This document shows positions 7,841-14,839 of a stretch of 62,093 nt of DNA, one piece after another. The translations under genes were made by a program, and so were the position numbers. The number at the start of each line of letters is the position of its first letter. Position 1 is the first letter of the stretch. Location of the stretch: positions 22,504-84,596 of the forward strand of contig DKYJ01000002.1 in NCBI GenBank assembly GCA_002493305.1, given 5' to 3'. The notes beneath the pieces are model-generated. The model had not been told where the DNA came from and made no database searches. It saw nothing but the letters and a program-made list of their open reading frames with translations. This DNA comes from Clostridiales bacterium UBA7103. Lineage in GTDB: Bacteria; Bacillota; Clostridia; Oscillospirales; Oscillospiraceae.

Positions 7841-8554
7841 CTATCTGTGATATATCCGCCTTGTTTCTGCGGATTCCGAGCCGTCCGGAGCGGTGAGGAT
7901 AAGCTCCGGCTCGATTTTAAGCCCGGGTCTCCCGCCGCGCCGCCCCTCTATCAGAACAAGGCTTGGGGCTGCCCCCTGTCGGTGGGCCACAAGGCGCAGG
8001 CGCTTCGGTTCTATCCCGGCGGCGCTCATCGCGCAGAAAACCCGGCTCAGGCGCTCCGGCTTATGAACAAGACAGAAGCTGCCCCCGCTGCGGCAGAGAA
8101 AAGCGGCGGCGCTGCAAATATCCTCAAGCGTGCATTGCAGCTCGCCCCGCGCCGCGGCGCGCTCCGCGTCCGGCGAGAGGTAGCCGCTGCCCAGCGGAAA
8201 GTACGGCGGGTTTGCAACCACGAGGTCAAAGCTGCCGGATTTGAAAAGCTCCCTGTGCTGGCGGATATCCCCCGTCACGATGTCGCAGCGCCCGGACAGG
8301 CTGTTTGCCGCCATGTTCTCCCGGGCAAGCTCCGCCGCCTCAGGCATGATCTCAAGCCCCGTCATGCTCAGCTTCGGGCTGCGCTCAAGCAGCAGCAGGG
8401 CTATCGCCCCGGAGGCGCAGCCCAGATCTATCCCCCGCTTCACGCCGGAGGTATTGACAAAATCCGAGAGCAGCACGCAGTCCGTCCCCAGACGGAAATG
8501 CTCCGCCTGGGCAAAGACGGGCCCGCCCTGCCACATTTCAACAAACTCAGCCAT
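7841..8554 (-). CDS. trmN6: TrmN6-like tRNA1(Val) A37 N6-methyltransferase
   Basis: Class I SAM-dependent methyltransferase of 237 residues. It has the SAM-binding GIDLGCASGAIALLL near 40-54, an acidic end of strand 2 (GLEIMPEAAELA), and the N6-adenine methyltransferase motif NPPY near 115, as in TrmN6/YabB proteins that methylate A37 of tRNA1(Val). The opening MAEFVEMWQGGPVFAQAEHFRLGTD resembles the family's DALLLADF entry region (FRLGTDCVLLSDFV). It starts 3 bases after the nucleotidyltransferase-GNAT gene, so they are probably co-transcribed. Specificity within the family is inferred. Confidence 0.8.
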   Translation of the reverse strand: MAEFVEMWQGGPVFAQAEHFRLGTDCVLLSDFVNTSGVKRGIDLGCASGAIALLLLERSPKLSMTGLEIMPEAAELARENMAANSLSGRCDIVTGDIRQHRELFKSGSFDLVVANPPYFPLGSGYLSPDAERAAARGELQCTLEDICSAAAFLCRSGGSFCLVHKPERLSRVFCAMSAAGIEPKRLRLVAHRQGAAPSLVLIEGRRGGRPGLKIEPELILTAPDGSESAETRRIYHR

Positions 8555-8557
8555 AGC

Positions 8558-9466
8558 TCACCTTAGTAACTCAACAAGATATTCCGAGGTATCTTCTTCA
8601 AGCTTTTTCTGCCCGGTCAGATGAAAGCCGTGCCGCTGATAAAAGGAGATAGCCCTTACATTTTTCTCCAGCGCCCACAAATTGCTTGCATTGAGCTTTT
8701 TGATCGCAAATTCTATCAGAGCTCCGCCGACGCCCTCGCTTTGGAATGAAGGCTCGACATATAATTTGCTGATCTCTGTCCCGCTCATTTGCAGAAAACC
8801 CTTTATAAGCCTGCAGTCATACACATACAGGTTTTCCAAAATCTCATGTTTCCCAAAGTAGTTGTCTATCAGCGAAACAACCTGAAGCTCGCCAAAGGAG
8901 AAGCCTGCATCTTTGAATATCGGGAAATAATTTATTCTGTTGTTGAACACAAAAATCTCAGCAACTCTTGAAAGATCGTCTGATGCGGCTTTCCTGATGA
9001 AACAAGCAGCCGCGCTGTCGATCATGGCGACCTTTGCCTCTCGTCCCATGAGCTTATAATACCTGCGCCAGTCCGAAACCGCTTGAAGCGGGACAGCCTG
9101 TCCATTGACGGTGATACGCCCGGCTATCATGGCTCCGGTGAGCGAGCAATCATACTCCTGCCCGTCGTTTACGATGATGAAGCCGCCTATCAGATCGACC
9201 TCCACCCCGTCTATCACAAACTCGTAAAAATGAGGGGTTTTGTAGTTCCTGTTCGGCTTTGGCGGCTGCAGCGTCCCCATGCCGAGCAGGAGATTTTTTG
9301 CCGTTTCGGCGTCCTCTGCCGCCAGCATGAGGTCAATATCATTAAAGCTGTCGGATATACCCTTAAAATACAGCAGGAGGGACGCCCCGACGGCCCATGT
9401 GATATTGGCCCCGTTAAGGTGCTCCGCTATGCGGGATAATACATTCAGCTTATGTTCTATATCCAT
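8558..9466 (-). CDS. Nucleotidyltransferase-like domain fused to GNAT acetyltransferase
   Basis: Protein of 302 residues with two parts. Residues 1-150 carry a nucleotidyltransferase-like core: WAVGASLLLYFKG followed by FNDIDLML, the G-S and D-X-D pattern of the minimal nucleotidyltransferase fold. Residues 160-302 form a GNAT domain with LYVEPSFQSEGVGGALIEFA (acetyl-CoA loop) and the final ISFYQRHGF. The start at 9466 is set by GGAGGG five bases upstream; the longer frame would run through a hairpin element at 9530-9628. Such two-enzyme fusions can modify small molecules or act as antitoxin or resistance proteins, but I cannot name the substrate. Confidence 0.8.
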   Translation of the reverse strand: MDIEHKLNVLSRIAEHLNGANITWAVGASLLLYFKGISDSFNDIDLMLAAEDAETAKNLLLGMGTLQPPKPNRNYKTPHFYEFVIDGVEVDLIGGFIIVNDGQEYDCSLTGAMIAGRITVNGQAVPLQAVSDWRRYYKLMGREAKVAMIDSAAACFIRKAASDDLSRVAEIFVFNNRINYFPIFKDAGFSFGELQVVSLIDNYFGKHEILENLYVYDCRLIKGFLQMSGTEISKLYVEPSFQSEGVGGALIEFAIKKLNASNLWALEKNVRAISFYQRHGFHLTGQKKLEEDTSEYLVELLR

Positions 9467-9529
9467 AATACCCTCCAAGTCCGTAATAGCCCCCAATGAG
9501 TAAGTGATGAAAAAATCGCCAAGAGCAGA

Positions 9530-9628
9530 TTGCGAGAGAATTTGTGTTCTGGCGATGGCACTTTTTTGCAGCCATACTTTGTGTATTGCAAGAAAAAGTG
9601 ACGAAGTCAGGACGCAAATTGTCCGCAA
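9530..9628. repeat. Long nested hairpin element
   Basis: About 100 bases fold end to end: TTGCG/CGCAA at the outside (9530-9534, 9624-9628), AATTTGTGTTCTG (9539-9551) with CAGGACGCAAATT (9608-9620), then CACTTTTTTGCA (9559-9570) with TGCAAGAAAAAGTG (9587-9600), and a small ATAC/GTAT tip. There is no gene in it. It lies upstream of the nucleotidyltransferase-GNAT gene and looks like a mobile palindromic element or a structured RNA. Confidence 0.55.
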
Positions 9629-9665
9629 GATGCCGCAGGCGGTTTATTCAGCGCTTACGGCAAAC

Positions 9666-9696
9666 AAAAAACGGGGCGGAATCCGCCCCGTTTTTT
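9666..9696. terminator. Bidirectional terminator
   Basis: Perfect stem AAAAAACGGGGCGG (9666-9679) with CCGCCCCGTTTTTT (9683-9696) and loop AAT. It ends the ferredoxin transcript on the minus strand. Confidence 0.9.
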
Positions 9697-9707
9697 GTTT
9701 AGCCTGA

Positions 9708-9878
9708 TCAGGCCTGATGGATAGCCTCGGCAGGGCACTGAGCCGCGCAAGCGCCGCACTCAAGGCACTTGTCAGCATCGATCTCATAGTGCAGGTCGCC
9801 CATATCGATAGCCTCGGCAGGGCACTGTGCTGCGCAGGAGCCGCAGGACAGGCAGTCGTCGCTTATAACAAAAGCCAT
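9708..9878 (-). CDS. 2[4Fe-4S] ferredoxin
   Basis: Small electron carrier of 56 residues, the size of clostridial ferredoxins. Two cluster motifs are complete: CLSCGSCAAQCP near residues 8-19 and CLECGACAAQCP near 37-48, each followed by AEAI. It would carry low-potential electrons for pyruvate:ferredoxin oxidoreductase, hydrogenase or Rnf-type complexes. The start at 9878 follows GGAGGT; the longer open frame upstream has no ribosome-binding site. It stands alone with its own terminator and is divergent from the Clp ATPase gene. Confidence 0.95.
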   Translation of the reverse strand: MAFVISDDCLSCGSCAAQCPAEAIDMGDLHYEIDADKCLECGACAAQCPAEAIHQA

Positions 9879-10085
9879 GGTATTACCTCCATATGTATAT
9901 TTGACCCAAGGGCCTCTTTCGAGTGTATTGTAACACATCTGCCGCAAAAATCAATTGAAAAATTCGCACGCCCATATAAATCTTGTAAATTCAGGCAATA
10001 ATTTCCCTGACTGCCGATTTCTTTCGCCGCTTTCGGCGCGGCCGTGGGGCGATAATACACATGAGCGGTTAGGAGGGACACATAC

Positions 10086-12356
10086 ATGAAGAGCAACGAG
10101 AAATTCACCCAGAGGGCGGAGCTGGCCATAGAAAAAGCTGGCTTTGCCGCCGGTGAACTGGGGCACAGCTTCGTGGGCACGGAGCATCTGCTGCTGGGGA
10201 TCCTGGCCGAGCAGGAGGGACTGGGCGCCCGGGTGCTGCGGGAGGCCGGGATAGAGCCGGAGCCGCTGCGCAGAGCCATAATAAAGCAGGACGGGCTGGG
10301 CGCGCCCTGCCCCGCGCCCTCGGGGCTGAGCGTGCGCGGGCGCATCGCCGTTGAGCGGGCGGCGGTGGAGGCGGAGAGGCTGCGTCAGGGCTACATCGGC
10401 ACGGAGCATCTGCTCCTTGGCGTCCTCCGCCAGAGCGATTGTTGCGGCGTGGCAGCCCTGCGGGAGCTGGGGGCGGATATAAACGATATCTATACCGCCG
10501 TGCTCAACCTCTTCGGAAGCCCCGCCCCCAATGGCCGCTACCAGACCGGCACGGCGAGAACCGTCCGCCGCACCGATACACGGACACTCGACCAGTACAG
10601 CCGGGATCTGACGGAGATGGCCGCCGCAGGAAGACTCGAGCCGGTCATCGGCAGGGGCGAGGAGATAAACCGCGCCGTGCAGATACTCTCCCGCAAGACG
10701 AAGAACAACCCCGTTCTGGTGGGGGAGCCGGGCGTGGGCAAGACCGCCGTGGCGGAGGGGCTGGCCCTGCGCGTTGCAAGAGGCGAGGCGCCAGGGGAGC
10801 TGCTGCGAAAGCGCATAGTGTCGCTAGATATCCCGGCACTGCTTGCCGGAACCAAGTACCGGGGCGATTTTGAGGAGCGGGTGAAGGCGGTGCTGCGCGA
10901 TGTGAGCCGCGCTGGAGATGTCATCCTCTTCATTGACGAGCTGCACACCATTATCGGCGCGGGCAGCGCCGAGGGCGCGATAGACGCCGCCAACATCCTA
11001 AAGCCCGCTCTGGGGCGCGGCGAGGTGCAGATAATCGGCGCTACCACGCCGGAGGAGTATCGCCGCCACATCGAGAAGGACGCGGCGCTGGAGCGGCGCT
11101 TCCAGCCGGTGCGCGTGGCGGAGCCGGACAGGGAGCAGACTATCCAGATGCTTATGGGGCTGCGTCTGGGGCTTGAGCGGCACCATGGCGTCAGCATATC
11201 TGAAGAAGCGATAAACGCCGCCTATGAGCTGTCTGTGCGCTACATTGGTGACAGATATCTGCCGGACAAGGCTATCGACCTTCTGGACGAGGCCGCGGCC
11301 GCGGTGCATGTAAAAAGCGGCGGGGGCACGGTGGAGGCGGCGAACATCGCGCAGGTGGTCTCCGTGTGGACGAACATTCCCGTCACCGGCCTTGACCGGG
11401 ACGAGAGCCGCCGGCTCATTGATCTGGAGCGGGAGCTTAAAAAGAGCATAGTCGGTCAGGACGAGGCCGTTTCCGCTGTGGCCAGAGCCGTGCGCCGCAG
11501 CCGCGTCGGCCTGCGCGACCCGGCCCGCCCGGTGGGCAGCTTCCTGTTTTTAGGGCCGACCGGCGTGGGCAAGACCGAGCTTTGCCGCGCCCTTGCCCGC
11601 ACGGTGTACGGCGACGAGCGGGCAATGGTGCGTCTGGATATGTCCGAATATATGGAAAAACACAGCGTCAGCCGCCTTATCGGCTCCCCTCCGGGCTATG
11701 TGGGCTATGAGGACGGGGGACAGCTCACCGAAAAGGTGCGGCGCAAGCCGTGGTCGGTGGTGCTGTTTGACGAGATAGAAAAGGCGCACGAGGACGTGTG
11801 GGATATTCTGCTCCAGATCATGGACGACGGGCATTTGACAGATTCCATGGGGCGGCGCGTGGATTTCAGCAGCACGGTGATCGTCATGACCTCCAATATA
11901 GGCGCCAAGGCTCTGACAGAAAACCGCCGCCCTCTGGGCTTCGACTGCGGTGAGCAGAGCGACAGCCAGCAAAGCCGTCAACAGGTCATGGAGCAGCTGC
12001 GCGCCACCTTCAAGCCGGAGTTTATAAACCGCGTGGACGAGACTATCATTTTCCGCCGCCTGAACCGGGAGGATATGCGGGGGATAACCTGTATGGTGCT
12101 TGAGGGCGTTAAGCAGCGCTTTGAAAAGCTGGGGCTGAACCTGAGCGTGCCGGAGGAGACTGTGGGCTTTCTCGCCGCCGCCGGGCACGATGAAAAATAC
12201 GGCGCGCGCCCGCTGCGCCGTGCGGTACAGCACAGCATTGAGGACGCGGCGGCGGAGCTGCTGCTCGACGGCAGAGCCAAAGCCGGGGATAAGATAAGCG
12301 CCGTGGTGCAAGACGGGAGAGTGGAGTTGTTGGTGAAGAGTGAAGAGAGAAAATAA
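10086..12356 (+). CDS. clpC: ClpC/ClpA-type AAA+ unfoldase without the middle domain
   Basis: Hexameric ATP-dependent unfoldase of 756 residues that feeds proteins to ClpP. Two Clp_N repeats fill residues 1-145 (GTEHLLLGIL and GTEHLLLGVL). AAA domain 1 has Walker A GEPGVGKT near 213 and Walker B VILFIDELHT; AAA domain 2 has GPTGVGKTE near 489 and VLFDEIEKAH. PLGFDCGEQ near 618 fits the hydrophobic-Gly-Phe ClpP-docking loop. The coiled-coil middle domain of Firmicutes ClpC, expected after the first AAA small domain near residue 400, is missing, giving the length of ClpA. AGGAGGG precedes the ATG. The last codons lie inside a repeat element (12333-12465). Confidence 0.92.
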   Translation: MKSNEKFTQRAELAIEKAGFAAGELGHSFVGTEHLLLGILAEQEGLGARVLREAGIEPEPLRRAIIKQDGLGAPCPAPSGLSVRGRIAVERAAVEAERLRQGYIGTEHLLLGVLRQSDCCGVAALRELGADINDIYTAVLNLFGSPAPNGRYQTGTARTVRRTDTRTLDQYSRDLTEMAAAGRLEPVIGRGEEINRAVQILSRKTKNNPVLVGEPGVGKTAVAEGLALRVARGEAPGELLRKRIVSLDIPALLAGTKYRGDFEERVKAVLRDVSRAGDVILFIDELHTIIGAGSAEGAIDAANILKPALGRGEVQIIGATTPEEYRRHIEKDAALERRFQPVRVAEPDREQTIQMLMGLRLGLERHHGVSISEEAINAAYELSVRYIGDRYLPDKAIDLLDEAAAAVHVKSGGGTVEAANIAQVVSVWTNIPVTGLDRDESRRLIDLERELKKSIVGQDEAVSAVARAVRRSRVGLRDPARPVGSFLFLGPTGVGKTELCRALARTVYGDERAMVRLDMSEYMEKHSVSRLIGSPPGYVGYEDGGQLTEKVRRKPWSVVLFDEIEKAHEDVWDILLQIMDDGHLTDSMGRRVDFSSTVIVMTSNIGAKALTENRRPLGFDCGEQSDSQQSRQQVMEQLRATFKPEFINRVDETIIFRRLNREDMRGITCMVLEGVKQRFEKLGLNLSVPEETVGFLAAAGHDEKYGARPLRRAVQHSIEDAAAELLLDGRAKAGDKISAVVQDGRVELLVKSEERK

Positions 12357-12465
12357 AATAGAAAAGGTACGCCAAGCGCCCGAGGGGCGCTTGGCGATTT
12401 ATATATGTCCCGCAGGGACACCGCATCTCTTCACTTTTCTCTCTTATCTTTTCACTATTTACATA
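12333..12465. repeat. Inverted-repeat element overlapping the end of the Clp gene
   Basis: The left end GTGAAGAGTGAAGAGAGAAA (from 12333) matches, inverted, the right end around 12424-12463, where the reverse strand contains AAGAGAGAAAAGTGAAGAGA. Between them sit a 12-bp GC hairpin (12370-12396) and a small GTCCC/GGGAC hairpin (12407-12417). The left end supplies the last codons and the stop of the Clp gene. A related pattern occurs at 41528-41603. Confidence 0.5.
12370..12396. terminator. Strong hairpin after the Clp ATPase gene
   Basis: CGCCAAGCGCCC pairs with GGGGCGCTTGGCG across a short loop. Only ATTTATATAT follows, so termination may be weak. Confidence 0.6.
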
Positions 12466-12896
12466 TCGCACTCGGGCATGAGCTCCTCGGATATTACCTT
12501 GAGCATACGGTCAAAGTTCACAACATCCTCTTCGGAAAAACGCGCCTTTATGCGCTGCATGACCAGCATCTCATAAGAGCTTAAAAGCTCTGTGTATTTA
12601 TAGAACTTTTCCGACAGCACCAGATGATATTCCCGCCTGTCGGTCATGGAGTTTTCCCGCTCTATATAGCCCTTTTTAATGAGGTTATTGACCTTATAAG
12701 TTGCGTTTGACTGAGAAATGTTCAGAAATTCAGCAAACTGGCCAACGGTGGGCTGCCCCAGCATTTTGATCACTTCCAGAGAGAAGGCTTCCATCGCGGA
12801 AAGAGAGCCGTCCCTCTCCCGCACGCGCTCAAACACCTTGCGATAAAAGTGCAGCTTGAACTTGTCATATACTCTTACAAAGCTCTCCTCCAGCAT
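12459..12896 (-). CDS. MarR-family transcriptional regulator
   Basis: Winged-helix DNA-binding protein of 145 residues. The helix-turn-helix lies at about 50-80 (PTVGQFAEFLNISQSNATYKV, cut by one turn), followed by the wing MTDRREYHLVLSE with the conserved D-R of MarR proteins. The long N- and C-terminal helices would form the dimer interface. No partner gene is adjacent, so its target is unknown; regulators of this type often sense phenolics, oxidants or fatty-acid status. It is convergent with the Clp ATPase gene and divergent from hrcA. Confidence 0.9.
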   Translation of the reverse strand: MLEESFVRVYDKFKLHFYRKVFERVRERDGSLSAMEAFSLEVIKMLGQPTVGQFAEFLNISQSNATYKVNNLIKKGYIERENSMTDRREYHLVLSEKFYKYTELLSSYEMLVMQRIKARFSEEDVVNFDRMLKVISEELMPECDM

Positions 12897-13030
12897 ATGT
12901 CTGCCCCCCTGTCAATCAATGCTGACATTATATAGCGAAAACGATTTTTTGTAAACGGTTGAATTTTCAGACTGCAAATTGAAAATGAAGAATAAACTGT
13001 GAATTTTGCGCCTCCCTCCGGGCGAAACTA

Positions 13031-13059
13031 TTGACAAAGCACACCGGCGATGCTATATT
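13031..13059 (+). promoter_or_regulatory. SigA promoter of the hrcA-dnaK operon
   Basis: TTGACA at 13031-13036 and TATATT at 13054-13059 with a 17-base spacer. The -10 box touches the CIRCE operator, so HrcA binding would block polymerase. Confidence 0.88.
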
Positions 13060-13084
13060 AGCACTTGAAAGCGAGGAGTGCTAA
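13058..13084 (+). promoter_or_regulatory. CIRCE operator (HrcA binding site)
   Basis: TTAGCACTT, nine bases, GAGTGCTAA: the CIRCE inverted repeat with one mismatch in the left arm. It overlaps the promoter and sits 34 bases before the hrcA start. A further half-site GAGTGCTAA follows at 13099-13107. The operator implies heat and misfolding control of hrcA-grpE-dnaK. Confidence 0.95.
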
Positions 13085-13118
13085 CAGTCGGAAGGCCGGA
13101 GTGCTAAAGGTATTGGAT

Positions 13119-14216
13119 ATGGTGATCAGCGAGAGAAAAAAGAAAATACTTGCCGCTGTTGTGGACGAATATATCAGCACGGCGGAGCCGGTGGGCAGTA
13201 AGGCCATCGCGGAAAACGCCGGGCTCGGCTGTTCCCCCGCCACCATCCGCAACGAGCTTGCGGAGCTTGTGTCCATGGGCTACCTTGAGCAGCCGCACAC
13301 CTCTGCCGGCCGCGTACCCACACCAATGGGCTACCGCATGTATGTCAACGAGCTTATGGAAAAGCAAAAGCTCTCCATGGAGGAGACGGAGGAGATAAAC
13401 CGCCGCCTCAACCAGAAGCTTGAGGAGCTGGACAGCGCCATAAGCAGCGTGAGCAGGCTTGCCTCGCAGCTTACGGATTATCCCGCTCTGGCGCTGACCA
13501 CCCGCCAGTCGGTGACGGTGAAGCGCTTTGACCTGATATATATTGACGCGAATACCTTCATTATCGTGCTGACGCTGAGCAACAACACGGCCAAAAGCAA
13601 GTTAGTGCATCTGCCGGTGTCTGTTGACCAGAGCATGGTTCAGCGTCTGTCCTCTCTTTTCAATTCCGGCTTTACCGGCATTGAGCAAGAGCAGATAAGC
13701 CCTCTGCTCATTCGCTCCGCCGAGCGCGCGGCGGATGACACCATGGGGCTGACCTCTGTTATCGCTGCCTTCGTTATCGAGACGCTGACCGAGGCCAACA
13801 CTCCCTCCGCGAGCGTCTTTGGCGAAAACCGGCTCTTGAGCCAGCCGGAGTTTCGTGACCCCGACAAGGCGCATAAGCTCATGAGCTATCTCTCCGGCGG
13901 AGGGTACATTCTCTCCCCCGAGGAGGAAGCGCGCTTGGAAGGTCCGGGCAATGTCCGGGTGCTTATCGGGCCGGAGAATGTGGCCGAGGAGCTGAAGGAT
14001 TCAAGCGTTGTCATCGCAAGCTATGACGCGGGCGATAACACAAAGGGCATCATCGGCGTGGTCGGCCCTACGAGGATGGACTACTCCGCCGTGGCCGCAA
14101 AGCTCAGCACGCTTGCCGCAGGGCTGTCCCGCCGTTTAAGCGGAGGGGAGACACCGCCGGAGGGTATGCACAACAAACTGATAGTTAAAGGAGATGACCC
14201 AAGTGGCAGCAGATAA
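13119..14216 (+). CDS. hrcA: Heat-inducible transcription repressor HrcA
   Basis: Repressor of 365 residues that binds CIRCE and is kept active by GroE. The N-terminal winged helix shows ILAAVVDEYISTAEPVGSKA and SPATIRNELAELVSMGYLEQ, followed by the conserved PHTSAGRVPT motif. The centre and C-terminus (LVHLPVSV, VLIGPENV, GIIGVVGPTRMDY) also match HrcA. I start at the ATG at 13119, behind AAAGG; an upstream extension would translate the CIRCE element itself. The gene overlaps grpE and heads the heat-shock operon, so it is autoregulated. Confidence 0.96.
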   Translation: MVISERKKKILAAVVDEYISTAEPVGSKAIAENAGLGCSPATIRNELAELVSMGYLEQPHTSAGRVPTPMGYRMYVNELMEKQKLSMEETEEINRRLNQKLEELDSAISSVSRLASQLTDYPALALTTRQSVTVKRFDLIYIDANTFIIVLTLSNNTAKSKLVHLPVSVDQSMVQRLSSLFNSGFTGIEQEQISPLLIRSAERAADDTMGLTSVIAAFVIETLTEANTPSASVFGENRLLSQPEFRDPDKAHKLMSYLSGGGYILSPEEEARLEGPGNVRVLIGPENVAEELKDSSVVIASYDAGDNTKGIIGVVGPTRMDYSAVAAKLSTLAAGLSRRLSGGETPPEGMHNKLIVKGDDPSGSR

Positions 14217-14775
14217 AAACAAAAAAACCGCCGCCAAGGGCGAGCCTGCGCCGGAGGAGCAGAAAGCCCCCGAAGCTGAAAATGAGCAGGAGGCCGCCCC
14301 TCAGACTGAGCCTAAGGCGGAGCAGGCAGCGCCGGAGGAAGCGCCCAAGGCCGCCGGTGACGAGCTTGCCGCTTTGAACGATAAATATCTGCGTATCTGC
14401 GCCGAGTATGACAACTACCGCCGCCGCAGCCAGAAGGAAAAAGAGAGCCTTTACGCCGATGTGAAGGCCGAGGCGGTAAAGAGCTTCCTGCCGGTGTATG
14501 ACAATCTGGAAAGGGCGCTGGCTCAGTCCACCGAGGACGAAGCCTACCGCAAGGGCGTTGAGATGATAATGACTCAGTTCAACGCGACGCTGAAAAAGCT
14601 GGGAGTAGAGCCCATCGAGAGTCTGGGGCAGAAGTTTGATCCGCAGATGCACAATGCTGTGATGCACACAGACGATGAGCAAAAAGGAGAGAACGAGATC
14701 GTCGAGGTGTTCCAGCAGGGCTTCAAGTTAGGGGACAAGGTGATAAGGTTTGCGATGGTCAAAGTCGCAAATTAA
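14203..14775 (+). CDS. grpE: Nucleotide exchange factor GrpE
   Basis: Co-chaperone of 190 residues that releases ADP from DnaK. The N-terminal 55 residues are charged and Ala/Glu/Pro-rich (disordered), then a coiled coil (LNDKYLRICAEYDNYRRRSQ) leads to the beta domain with GVEPIESLGQKFDPQMHNAV, all standard. I choose GTG at 14203, nine bases behind AAAGGAG; an ATG at 14194 directly abuts that sequence and is too close. It overlaps the end of hrcA by 14 bases, which suggests coupled translation. Confidence 0.95.
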   Translation: MAADKNKKTAAKGEPAPEEQKAPEAENEQEAAPQTEPKAEQAAPEEAPKAAGDELAALNDKYLRICAEYDNYRRRSQKEKESLYADVKAEAVKSFLPVYDNLERALAQSTEDEAYRKGVEMIMTQFNATLKKLGVEPIESLGQKFDPQMHNAVMHTDDEQKGENEIVEVFQQGFKLGDKVIRFAMVKVAN

Positions 14776-14839
14776 ATCCCATCCATATATATCACAATAC
14801 CACACACTACTAAATTCTTAATATACGGAGGAAATTAAA

